In this document: positions 1 through 12,800 of the stretch, one piece after another
How the letters are laid out: each line of letters begins with the position of its first letter
How positions within the stretch are numbered: the first letter of the stretch is position 1
Assembly: GCA_949987565.1 (NCBI GenBank)
Contig: OX465114.1
Span: 1,054,001-1,118,000, forward strand
Length of the DNA stretch: 64,000 nucleotides
From: Luidia sarsii
Lineage: Eukaryota; Echinodermata; Asteroidea; Paxillosida; Luidiidae
Reading direction: 5' to 3'
Position numbers and translations under genes: made by a program
Notes under the pieces: generated by a model
Seen by the model: only the letters and a program-made list of their open reading frames with translations
Database searches by the model: none
Told to the model about the DNA's origin: nothing

Positions 1-464
1 GGAAAGGCAACGACCCTTCATCTGTCTGAGTGTCAACTGTGTATTCATACGAGTAGACGTTAACTCGCTGGCTTTGGAGGTGATAGGCAGAGATATATTC
101 CTTGCGTGTTCATATCGTAATACATTTTAGGTTTTGATGCTTGAAACTTGGCATGAAAGTAGCCCTGGGATTCCTCCAGTGGCCTGAGTCAAAACATCTG
201 AATTCGGAGTCAATTTCTATTCAAACATTTTCAAGAGAAGGGAGCGACCCTACCTGTTTCTCTGAGCTGCCATTGTCAAGTCGGTGGCATAATGGTCGAC
301 GGCAGAGAGTGACTGAGCAGAAAGATAGGGTTTGAAAATTAATATCTCATTAACTAAGATGCTGACGACATTCAAATTTGTCCTAGGAAGAGGCCTAGGG
401 TTCTTCTAACAACAGGTGTTAAAGTTACTGAGTTTGGAGAACATTTCTTTTGATGGTTTTCCAG
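1..464. repeat. Representative monomer, made of two related ~230-bp halves
   Basis: This first unit shows the internal structure. Half A runs from about 1 to 233 and half B from about 234 to 464. Matching blocks occur in the same order in both: cgaccc at 11 and 245, ctgag followed by a tg-rich stretch at 26 and 262, a gaaagtagccctgggattc block in A against ggaagaggcctagggttc in B, and ggag-n3-5-atttct at 206 and 435. Offsets are 229-236 bp, so the 464-bp unit appears to be an ancestral dimer whose halves have since diverged greatly (my estimate by eye is 50-60% identity). The B half also carries EcoRI-independent dyads around 381-400. It contains no gene. Confidence 0.75.
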
Positions 465-3400
465 GGAAAGGCAACGACCCTTCATCTGTCTGAGTGTCAA
501 CTGTGTATTCATACGAGTAGACGTTGATTCGCAGATTTTGCAGGTGATGGGCAGAGATATATTCCTTGCGTGTTCATATCGTTTTACATTTTAGGTTTTG
601 ATTCTTGAAACTTGGCATGAAAGTAGCCCTAGGATTCCTCCAGTGGCCTGAGTCAAAACATCTGAATTCGGAGTCAATTTCTATTCAAACATTTTCAGGA
701 GAAGGGAGCGACTCTACCTGATTCTCTGAGCTGCCATTGTCCAGTCGCTTGCATAATTGTCGACGGCAGAGAGTGACTGAGCAGAAAGATAGGGTTTGGA
801 AATTAATATCTCATTAACTAAGATGCTGACGACATTCAAATTTGTCCTAGGAAGAGGCCTAGGGTTCTTCTAACAACAGGTGTTAAAGTTACTGAGTTTG
901 GAGAACATTTCTTTTGATGGTTTTCCAGGGAAAGGCAACGACCCTTCATCTGTCTGAGTGTCAACTGTGTATTCATACGAGTAGACGTTAACTCGCTGGC
1001 TTTGGAGGTGATAGGCAGAGATATATTCCTTGCGTGTTCATATCGTAATACATTTTAGGTTTTGATGCTTGAAACTTGGCATGAAAGTAGCCCTGGGATT
1101 CCTCCAGTGGCCTGAGTAAAAACATCTGAATTCGGAGTCAATTTCTATTCAAACATTTTCAAGAGAAGGGAGCGACCCTACCTGTTTCTCTGAGCTGCCA
1201 TTGTCAAGTCGGTGGCATAATGGTCGACGGCAGAGAGTGACTGAGCAGAAAGATAGGGTTTGGAAATTAATATCTCATTAAATATTATGCTGACGACATT
1301 CAAATTTGTCCTAGGAAGAGGCCTAGGATTCTTCTAACAAGAAGTGTTAAAGTTACTGAGTTTGGAGAACATTTCTTTTGATGGTTTTCCAGGGAAAGGC
1401 AACGACCCTTCATCTGTCTGAGTGTCAACTGTATATTCATACGAGTAGACGTTAACTCGCTGACTTTGGAGGTGATAGGCAGAGATATTTTCCTTGCGTG
1501 TTCATATCGTAATACATTTAAGGTTTTGATGCTTGAAACTTGGCATGAAAGTAGCCCTGGGATTCCTCCAGTGGCCTGAGTCAAAACATCTGAATTCGGA
1601 GTCAATTTCTATTCAAACATTTTCAGGAGAAAGGAGCAACCCTACCTGTTTCTTTGAGCTGCCATTGTCCAGTCGCTGGCATAATTGTCGACGGCAGAGA
1701 GTGACTGAGCAGAAAGATAGGGTTTGAAAATTAATATCTCATTAACTAAGATGCTGACGACATTCAAATTTGTCCTAGGAAGAGGCCTAGGGTTCTTCTA
1801 ACAACAGGTGTTAAAGTTACTGAGTTTGGAGAACATTTCTTTTGATGGTTTTCCAGGGAAAGGCAACGACCCTTCATCTGTCTGAGTGTCAACTGTGTAT
1901 TCATACGAGTAGACGTTACCTCGCTGGCTTTGGAGGTGATGGGCAGAGATATATTCCTTGCGTGTTCATATCGTTTTACATTTTAGGTTTTGATGCTTGA
2001 AACTTGGCATGAAAGTAGCCCTGGGATTCCTCCAGTGGCCTGAGTCAAAACATCTGAATTCGGAGTCAATTTCTATTCAAACATTTTCAGGAGAAGGGAG
2101 CGACCCTACCTGTTTCTCTGAGCTGCCATTGTCCAGTCGCTGGCATAATTGTCGACGGCAGAGAGTGACTGAGCAGAAAGATAGGGTTTGAAAATTAATA
2201 TCTCATTAACTAAGATGCTGACGACATTCAAATTTGTCCTAGGAAGAGGCCTAGGGTTCTTCTAACAACAGGTGTTAAAGTTACTGAGTTTGGAGAACAT
2301 TTCTTTTGATGGTTTTCCAGGGAAAGGCAACGACCCTTCATCTGTCTGAGTGTCAACTGTGTATTCATACGAGTAGACGTTAACTCGCTGGCTTTGGAGG
2401 TGATAGGCAGAGATATATTCCTTGCGTGTTCATATCGTAATACATTTTAGGTTTTGATGCTTGAAATTTGGCGTGAAAGTAGCCCTGGGATTCCTCCAGT
2501 GGCCTGAGTCAAAACATCTGAATTCGGAGTCAATTTCTATTCAAACATTTTCATGAGAAGGGAGCGACCCTACCTGTTTCTCTGAGCTGCCATTGTCCAG
2601 TCGCTGGCATAATTGTCGACGGCAGAGAGTGACTGAGCAGAAAGATAGGGTTTGAAAATTAATATCTCATTAAATATTATGCTGACGACATTCAAATTTG
2701 TCCTAGGAAGAGGCCTAGGATTCTTCTAACAAGAAGTGTTAAAGTTACTGAGTTTGGAGAACATTTCTTTTGGTGGTTTTCCAGGGAAAGGCAACGACCC
2801 TTCATCTGTCTGAGTGTCAACTGTGTATTCATACGAGTAGACGTTAACTCGCTGGCTTTGGAGGTGATAGGCAGAGATATATTCCTTGCGTGTTCATATC
2901 GTAATACATTTAAGGTTTTGATGCTTGAAACTTGGCATGAAAGTAGCCCTGGGATTCCTCCAGAGGCCTGAGTCAAAACATCTGAATTCGGAGTCAATTT
3001 CTATTCAAACATTTTCAGGAGAAGGGAGCGACCCTACCTGTTTCTCTGAGCTGCCATTGTCCAGTCGCTGGCATAATTGTCGACGGCAGAGAGTGACTGA
3101 GCAGAAAGATAGGGTTTGAAAATTAATATCTCATTAACTAAGATGCTGACGACATTCAAATTTGTCCTAGGAAGAGGCCTAGGGTTCTTCTAACAACAGG
3201 TGTTAAAGTTACTGAGTTTGGAGAACATTTCTTTTGATGGTTTTCCAGGGAAAGGCAACGACCCTTCATCTGTCTGAGTGTCAACTGTGTATTCATACGA
3301 GTAGACGTTGATTCGCAGATTTTGCAGGTGATGGGCAGAGATATATTCCTTGCGTGTTCATATCGTTTTACATTTTAGGTTTTGATTCTTGAAACTTGGC

Positions 3401-6400
3401 ATGAAAGTAGCCCTAGGATTCCTCCAGTGGCCTGAGTCAAAACATCTGAATTCGGAGTCAATTTCTATTCAAACATTTTCAGGAGAAGGGAGCGACTCTA
3501 CCTGATTCTCTGAGCTGCCATTGTCCAGTCGCTGGCATAATTGTCGACGGCAGAGAGTGTCTGAGCAGAAAGATAGGGTTTGGAAATTAATATCTCATTA
3601 ACTAAGATGCTGACGACATTCAAATTTGTCCTAGGAAGAGGCCTAGGGTTCTTCTAACAACAGGTGTTAAAGTTACTGAGTTTGGAGAACATTTCTTTTG
3701 ATGGTTTTCCAGGGAAAGGCAACGACCCTTCATCTGTCTGAGTGTCAACTGTGTATTCATACGAGTAGACGTTAACTCGCTGGCTTTGGAGGTGATAGGC
3801 AGAGATATATTCCTTGCGTGTTCATATCGTAATACATTTTAGGTTTTGATGCTTGAAACTTGGCATGAAAGTAGCCCTGGGATTCCTCCAGTGGCCTGAG
3901 TCAAAACATCTGAATTCGGAGTCAATTTCTATTCAAACATTTTCAAGAGAAGGGAGCGACCCTACCTGTTTCTCTGAGCTGCCATTGTCAAGTCGGTGGC
4001 ATAATGGTCGACGGCAGAGAGTGACTGAGCAGAAAGATAGGGTTTGGAAATTAATATCTCATTAAATATTATGCTGACGACATTCAAATTTGTCCTAGGA
4101 AGAGGCCTAGGATTCTTCTAACAAGAAGTGTTAAAGTTACTGAGTTTGGAGAACATTTCTTTTGATGGTTTTCCAGGGAAAGGCAACGACCCTTCATCTG
4201 TCTGAGTGTCAACTGTATATTCATACGAGTAGACGTTAACTCGCTGACTTTGGAGGTGATAGGCAGAGATATTTTCCTTGCGTGTTCATATCGTAATACA
4301 TTTTAGGTTTTGATGCTTGAAATTTGGCGTGAAAGTAGCCCTGGGATTCCTCCAGTGGCCTGAGTCAAAACATCTGAATTCGGAGTCAATTTCTATTCAA
4401 ACATTTTCATGAGAAGGGAGCGACCCTACCTGTTTCTCTGAGCTGCCATTGTCCAGTCACTGGCATAATGGTCGACGGCAGAGAGTGACTGAGCAGAAAG
4501 ATAGAGTTTGGAAATTAATATCTCAATAAATATTATGCTGACGACATTCAAATTTGCCCTAGGAAGAGGCCTTTGATTCTTCTAACAAGAAGTGTTAAAG
4601 TTACTGAGTTTGGAGAACATTTCTTTTGATGGTTTTCCAGGGAAAGGCAACGACCCTTCATCTGTCTGAGTGTCAACTGTGTATTCATACGAGTAGACGT
4701 TAACTCGCTGGCTTTGGAGGTGATGGGCAGAGATATATTCCTTGCGTGTTCATATCGTTTTAAATTTTAGGTTTTGATGCTTGAAACTTGGCATGAAAGT
4801 AGCCCTGGGATTCCTCCAGTGGCCTGAGTCAAAACATCTGAATTCGGAGCCAATTTCTATTCAAACATTTTCATGAGAAGGGAGCGACCCTACCTGTTTC
4901 TCTGAGCTGCCATTGTCCAGTCGCTGGCATAATGGTCGACGGCAGAGAGTGACTGAGCAGAAAGATAGGGTTTGGAAATTAATATCTCATTAAATATTAT
5001 GCTGACGACATTCAAATTTGTCCTAGGAAGAGGCCTAGGATTCTTCTAACAAGAAGTGTTAAAGTTACTGAGTTTGGAGAACATTTCTTTTGATGGTTTT
5101 TCAGGGAAAGGCAACGACCCTTCATCTGTCTGAGTGTCAACTGTGTATTCATACGAGTAGACGTTAACTCGCTGACTTTGGAGGTGATAGGCAGAGATAT
5201 ATTCCTTGCGTGTTCATATCGTAATACATTTAAGGTTTTGATGCTTGAAACTTGGCATGAAAGTAGCCCTGGGATTCCTCCAGTGGCCTGAGTCAAAACA
5301 TCTGAATTCGGAGTCAATTTCTATTCAAACATTTTCAGGAGAAAGGAGCAACCCTCCCTGTTTCTTTGAGCTGCCATTGTCCAGTCGCTGGCATAATTGT
5401 CGACGGCAGAGAGTGACTGAGCAGAAAGATAGGGTTTGAAAATTAATATCTCATTAACTAAGATGCTGACGACATTCAAATTTATCCTAGGAAGAGGCCT
5501 AGGGTTCTTCTAACAACAGGTGTTAAAGTTACTGAGTTTGGAGAACATTTCTTTTGATGGTTTTCCAGGGAAAGGCAACGACCCTTCATCTGTCTGAGTG
5601 TCAACTGTGTATTCATACGAGTAGACGTTGATTCGCAGATTTTGCAGGTGATGGGCAGAGATATATTCCTTGCGTGTTCATATCGTTTTACATTTTAGGT
5701 TTTGATTCTTGAAACTTGGCATGAAAGTAGCCCTAGGATTCCTCCAGTGGCCTGAGTCAAAACATCTGAATTCGGAGTCAATTTCTATTCAAACATTTTC
5801 AGGAGAAGGGAGCGACTCTACCTGATTCTCTGAGCTGCCATTGTCCAGTCGCTGGCATAATTGTCGACGGCAGAGAGTGTCTGAGCAGAAAGATAGGGTT
5901 TGGAAATTAATATCTCATTAACTAAGATGCTGACGACATTCAAATTTGTCCTAGGAAGAGGCCTAGGGTTCTTCTAACAACAGGTGTTAAAGTTACTGAG
6001 TTTGGAGAACATTTCTTTTGATGGTTTTCCAGGGAAAGGCAACGACCCTTCATCTGTCTGAGTGTCAACTGTGTATTCATACGAGTAGACGGTAACTCGC
6101 TGGCTTTGGAGGTGATAGGCAGAGATATATTCCTTGCGTGTTCATATCGTAATACATTTTAGGTTTTGATGCTTGAAACTTGGCATGAAAGTAGCCCTGG
6201 GATTCCTCCAGTGGCCTGAGTAAAAACATCTGAATTCGGAGTCAATTTCTATTCAAACATTTTCAAGAGAAGGGAGCGACCCTACCTGTTTCTCTGAGCT
6301 GCCATTGTCAAGTCGGTGGCATAATGGTCGACGGCAGAGAGTGACTGAGCAGAAAGATAGGGTTTGGAAATTAATATCTCATTAAATATTATGCTGACGA

Positions 6401-6899
6401 CATTCAAATTTGTCCTAGGAAGAGGCCTAGGATTCTTCTAACAAGAAGTGTTAAAGTTACTGAGTTTGGAGAACATTTCTTTTGATGGTTTTCCAGGGAA
6501 AGGCAACGACCCTTCATCTGTCTGAGTGTCAACTGTCTATTCATACGAGTAGACGTTGATTCGCAGATTTTGCAGGTGATGGGCAGAGATATATTCCTTG
6601 CGTGTTCATATCGTTTTACATTTTAAGTTTTGATTCTTGAAACTTGGCATGAAAGTAGCCCTAGGATTCCTCCAGTGGCCTGAGTCAAACATCTGAATTC
6701 GGAGTCAATTTCTATTCAAACATTTTCAGGAGAAGGGAGTGACTCTACCTGTTTCTCTGAGCTGCCATTGTCCAGTCGCTGGCATGATTGTCGACGGCAG
6801 AGAGTGACTGAGCAGAAAGATAGGGTTTGGAAATTAATATCTCATTAAATATTATGCTGACGACATTCAAATTTGTCCTAGGAAGAGGCCTAGGATTCT

Positions 6900-9800
6900 T
6901 CTAACAAGAAGTGTTAAAGTTACTGAGTTTGGAGAACATTTCTTTTGATGGTTTTCCAGGGAAAGGCAACGACCCTTCATCTGTCTGAGTGTCAACTGTG
7001 TATTCATACGAGTAGACGTGAACTCGCTGACTTTGGACGTGATAGGCAGAGATATTTTCCTTGCGTGTTCATATCGTAATACATTTTAGGTTTTTATGCT
7101 TGAAACTTGGCATGAAAGTAGCCCTAGGATTCCTCCAGTGGCCTGAGTCAAAACATCTGAATTCGGAGTCAATTTCTATTCAAACATTTTCAGGAGAAGG
7201 GAGCGACCCTACCTGTTTCTCTGAGCTGCCATTGTCAAGTCGCTGGCATAATGGTCGACGGTAGAGAGTGACTGAGCAGAAAGATAGGGTTTGGAAATTA
7301 ATATCTCAATAAATATTATGCTGACGACATTCAAATTTGCCCTAGGAAGAGGCCTTGGATTCTTCTAAGAAGAAGTGTTAAAGTTACCGAGTTTGGAGAA
7401 CATTTCTTTTGATGGTTTTCCAGGGAAAGGCAACGACCCTTCATCTGTCTGAGTGTCAACTGTGTATTCATACGAGTACACGTTAACTCGCTGGTTTTGG
7501 AGGTGATAGGCAGAGATATATTCCTTGCGTGTTCATATCGTAATATAATTTAGGTTTTGATGCTTGAAACTTGGCATGAAAGTAGCCCTGGGATTTCTCC
7601 AGTGGCCTGAGTCAAAACATCTGAATTTGGAGTCAATTTCTATTCAAACATTTTCAGGAGAAGGGAGCGACCCTACCTGTTTCTCTGAGCTGCCATTGTC
7701 CAGTCGCTGGCATAATTGTCGACGGCAGAGAGTGACTGAGCAGAAAGATAGGGTTTGAAAATTAATATCTCATTAACTAAGATGCTGACGACATTCAAAT
7801 TTATCCTAGGAAGAGGCCTAGGGTTCTTCTAACAACAGGTGTTAAAGTTACTGAGTTTGGAGAACATTTCTTTTGATGGTTTTCCAGGGAAAGGCAACGA
7901 CCCTTCATCTGTCTGAGTGTCAACTGTGTATTCATACGAGTAGACGTTGATTCGCAGATTTTGCAGGTGATGGGCAGAGATATATTCCTTGCGTGTTCAT
8001 ATCGTTTTACATTTTAGGTTTTGATTCTTGAAACTTGGCATAAAAAAAGTAGCCCTAGGATTCCTCCAGTGGCCTGAGTCAAAACATCTGAATTCGGAGT
8101 CAATTTCTATTCAAACATTTTCAGGAGAAGGGAGCGACTCTACCTGATTCTCTGAGCTGCCATTGTCCAGTCGCTGGCATAATTGTCGACGGCAGAGAGT
8201 GTCTGAGCAGAAAGATAGGGTTTGGAAATTAATATCTCATTAACTAAGATGCTGACGACATTCAAATTTGTCCTAGGAAGAGGCCTAGGGTTCTTCTAAC
8301 AACAGGTGTTAAAGTTACTGAGTTTGGAGAACATTTCTTTTGATGGTTTTCCAGGGAAAGGCAACGACCCTTCATCTGTCTGAGTGTCAACTGTGTATTC
8401 ATACGAGTAGACGGTAACTCGCTGGCTTTGGAGGTGATAGGCAGAGATATATTCCTTGCGTGTTCATATCGTAATACATTTTAGGTTTTGATGCTTGAAA
8501 CTTGGCATGAAAGTAGCCCTGGGATTCCTCCAGTGGCCTGAGTAAAAACATCTGAATTCGGAGTCAATTTCTATTCAAACATTTTCAAGAGAAGGGAGCG
8601 ACCCTACCTGTTTCTCTGAGCTGCCATTGTCAAGTCGGTGGCATAATGGTCGACGGCAGAGAGTGACTGAGCAGAAAGATAGGGTTTGGAAATTAATATC
8701 TCATTAAATATTATGCTGACGACATTCAAATTTGTCCTAGGAAGAGGCCTAGGATTCTTCTAACAAGAAGTGTTAAAGTTACTGAGTTTGGAGAACATTT
8801 CTTTTGATGGTTTTCCAGGGAAAGGCAACGACCCTTCATCTGTCTGAGTGTCAACTGTATATTCATACGAGTAGACGTTAACTCGCTGACTTTGGAGGTG
8901 ATAGGCAGAGATATTTTCCTTGCGTGTTCATATCGTAATACATTTTAGGTTTTGATGCTTGAAATTTGGCGTGAAAGTAGCCCTGGGATTCCTCCAGTGG
9001 CCTGAGTCAAAACATCTGAATTCGGAGTCAATTTCTAATCAAACATTTTCATGAGAAGGGAGCGACCCTACCTGTTTCTCTGAGCTGCCATTGTCCAGTC
9101 GCTGGCATAATGGTCGACGGCAGAGAGTGACTGAGCAGAAAGATAGAGTTTGGAAATTAATATCTCAATAAATATTATGCTGACGACATTCAAATTTGCC
9201 CTAGGAAGAGGCCTTTGATTCTTCTAACAAGAAGTGTTAAAGTTACTGAGTTTGGAGAACATTTCTTTTGATGGTTTTCCAGGGAAAGGCAACGACCCTT
9301 CATCTGTCTGAGTGTCAACTGTGTATTCATACGAGTAGACGTTGATTCGCAGATTTTGCAGGTGATGGGCAGAGATATATTCCTTGCGTGTTCATATCGT
9401 TTTACATTTTAGGTTTTGATTCTTGAAACTTGGCATGAAAGTAGCCCTAGGATTCCTCCAGTGGCCTGAGTCAAAACATCTGAATTCGGAGTCAATTTCT
9501 ATTCAAACATTTTCAGGAGAAGGGAGCGACTCTACCTGATTCTCTGAGCTGCCATTGTCCAGTCGCTGGCATAATTGTCGACGGCAGAGAGTGTCTGAGC
9601 AGAAAGATAGGGTTTGGAAATTAATATCTCATTAACTAAGATGCTGACGACATTCAAATTTGTCCTAGGAAGAGGCCTAGGGTTCTTCTAACAACAGGTG
9701 TTAAAGTTACTGAGTTTGGAGAACATTTCTTTTGATGGTTTTCCAGGGAAAGGCAACGACCCTTCATCTGTCTGAGTGTCAACTGTGTATTCATACGAGT

Positions 9801-12800
9801 AGACGGTAACTCGCTGGCTTTGGAGGTGATAGGCAGAGATATATTCCTTGCGTGTTCATATCGTAATACATTTTAGGTTTTGATGCTTGAAACTTGGCAT
9901 GAAAGTAGCCCTGGGATTCCTCCAGTGGCCTGAGTAAAAACATCTGAATTCGGAGTCAATTTCTATTCAAACATTTTCAAGAGAAGGGAGTGACTCTACC
10001 TGTTTCTCTGAGCTGCCATTGTCCAGTCGCTGGCATGATTGTCGACGGCAGAGAGTGACTGAGCAGAAAGATAGGGTTTGGAAATTAATATCTCATTAAA
10101 TATTATGCTGACGACATTCAAATTTGTCCTAGGAAGAGGCCTAGAATTCTTCTAACAAGAAGTGTTAAAGTTACTGAGTTTGGAGAACATTTCTTTTGAT
10201 GGTTTTCCAGGGAAAGGCAACGACCCTTCATCTGTCTGAGTGTCAACTGTGTATTCATACGAGTAGACGTGAACTCGCTGACTTTGGACGTGATAGGCAG
10301 AGATATTTTCCTTGCGTGTTCATATCGTAATACATTTTAGGTTTTTATGCTTGAAACTTGGCATGAAAGTAGACCTAGGATTCCTCCAGTGGCCTGAGTC
10401 AAAACATCTGAATTCGGAGTCAATTTCTATTCAAACATTTTCAGGAGAAGGGAGCGACCCTACCTGTTTCTCTGAGCTGCCATTGTCAAGTCGCTGGCAT
10501 AATGGTCGACGGTAGAGAGTGACTGAGCAGAAAGATAGGGTTTGGAAATTAATATCTCAATAAATATTATGCTGACGACATTCAAATTTGCCCTAGGAAG
10601 AGGCCTTGGATTCTTCTAAGAAGAAGTGTTAAAGTTACCGAGTTTGGAGAACATTTCTTTTGATGGTTTTCCAGGGAAAGGCAACGACCCTTCATCTGTC
10701 TGAGTGTCAACTGTGTATTCATACGAGTACACGTTAACTCGCTGGTTTTGGAGGTGATAGGCAGAGATATATTCCTTGCGTGTTCATATCGTAATATAAT
10801 TTAGGTTTTGATGCTTGAAACTTGGCATGAAAGTAGCCCTGGGATTCCTCCAGTGGCCTGAGTCAAAACATCTGAATTTGGAGTCAATTTCTATTCAAAC
10901 ATTTTCAGGAGAAGGGAGCGACCCTACCTGTTTCTCTGAGCTGCCATTGTCCAGTCGCTGGCATAATTGTCGACGGCAGAGAGTGACTGAGCAGAAAGAT
11001 AGGGTTTGAAAATTAATATCTCATTAACTAAGATGCTGACGACATTCAAATTTATCCTAGGAAGAGGCCTAGGGTTCTTCTAACAACAGGTGTTAAAGTT
11101 ACTGAGTTTGGAGAACATTTCTTTTGATGGTTTTCCAGGGAAAGGCAACGACCCTTCATCTGTCTGAGTGTCAACTGTGTATTCATACGAGTAGACGTTG
11201 ATTCGCAGATTTTGCAGGTGATGGGCAGAGATATATTCCTTGCGTGTTCATATCGTTTTACATTTTAGGTTTTGATTCTTGAAACTTGGCATGAAAGTAG
11301 CCCTAGGATTCCTCCAGTGGCCTGAGTCAAAACATCTGAATTCGGAGTCAATTTCTATTCAAACATTTTCAGGAGAAGGGAGCGACTCTACCTGATTCTC
11401 TGAGCTGCCATTGTCCAGTCGCTGGCATAATTGTCGACGGCAGAGAGTGTCTGAGCAGAAAGATAGGGTTTGGAAATTAATATCTCATTAACTAAGATGC
11501 TGACGACATTCAAATTTGTCCTAGGAAGAGGCCTAGGGTTCTTCTAACAACAGGTGTTAAAGTTACTGAGTTTGGAGAACATTTCTTTTGATGGTTTTCC
11601 AGGGAAAGGCAACGACCCTTCATCTGTCTGAGTGTCAACTGTGTATTCATACGAGTAGACGGTAACTCGCTGGCTTTGGAGGTGATAGGCAGAGATATAT
11701 TCCTTGCGTGTTCATATCGTAATACATTTTAGGTTTTGATGCTTGAAACTTGGCATGAAAGTAGCCCTGGGATTCCTCCAGTGGCCTGAGTAAAAACATC
11801 TGAATTCGGAGTCAATTTCTATTCAAACATTTTCAAGAGAAGGGAGCGACCCTACCTGTTTCTCTGAGCTGCCATTGTCAAGTCGGTGGCATAATGGTCG
11901 ACGGCAGAGAGTGACTGAGCAGAAAGATAGGGTTTGGAAATTAATATCTCATTAAATATTATGCTGACGACATTCAAATTTGTCCTAGGAAGAGGCCTAG
12001 GATTCTTCTAACAAGAAGTGTTAAAGTTACTGAGTTTGGAGAACATTTCTTTTGATGGTTTTCCAGGGAAAGGCAACGACCCTTCATCTGTCTGAGTGTC
12101 AACTGTATATTCATACGAGTAGACGTTAACTCGCTGACTTTGGAGGTGATAGGCAGAGATATTTTCCTTGCGTGTTCATATCGTAATACATTTTAGGTTT
12201 TGATGCTTGAAATTTGGCGTGAAAGTAGCCCTGGGATTCCTCCAGTGGCCTGAGTCAAAACATCTGAATTCGGAGTCAATTTCTAATCAAACATTTTCAT
12301 GAGAAGGGAGCGACCCTACCTGTTTCTCTGAGCTGCCATTGTCCAGTCGCTGGCATAATGGTCGACGGCAGAGAGTGACTGAGCAGAAAGATAGAGTTTG
12401 GAAATTAATATCTCAATAAATATTATGCTGACGACATTCAAATTTGCCCTAGGAAGAGGCCTTTGATTCTTCTAACAAGAAGTGTTAAAGTTACTGAGTT
12501 TGGAGAACATTTCTTTTGATGGTTTTCCAGGGAAAGGCAACGACCCTTCATCTGTCTGAGTGTCAACTGTGTATTCATACGAGTAGACGTTAACTCGCTG
12601 GCTTTGGAGGTGATGGGCAGAGATATATTCCTTGCGTGTTCATATCGTTTTACATTTTAGGTTTTGATGCTTGAAACTTGGCATGAAAGTAGCCCTGGGA
12701 TTCCTCCAGTGGCCTGAGTCAAAACATCTGAATTCGGAGTCAATTTCTATTCAAACATTTTCAGGAGAAGGGAGCGACCCTACCTGTTTCTCTGAGCTGC

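Noticed and set aside
170..200. Perfect AP-1 site (tgagtca) in most monomers
   Set aside because: A 7-bp match fixed by the satellite consensus; it is lost in the gagtaaaaac monomers without consequence, and nothing else suggests regulatory function.
141..335. Repeated + strand frames of 64-83 codons in most monomers (MKLGMKV... type)
   Set aside because: They follow the 464-bp period, often begin at TTG or GTG rather than ATG, are broken by frameshifts in many monomers (near 6,686 and 32,228), and show no preference for synonymous change. They are chance open frames of a satellite.
1300..1605. Recurrent - strand 101-codon frame
   Set aside because: It is open only in some monomer types, spans monomer boundaries and overlaps the + strand frame; no known domain.
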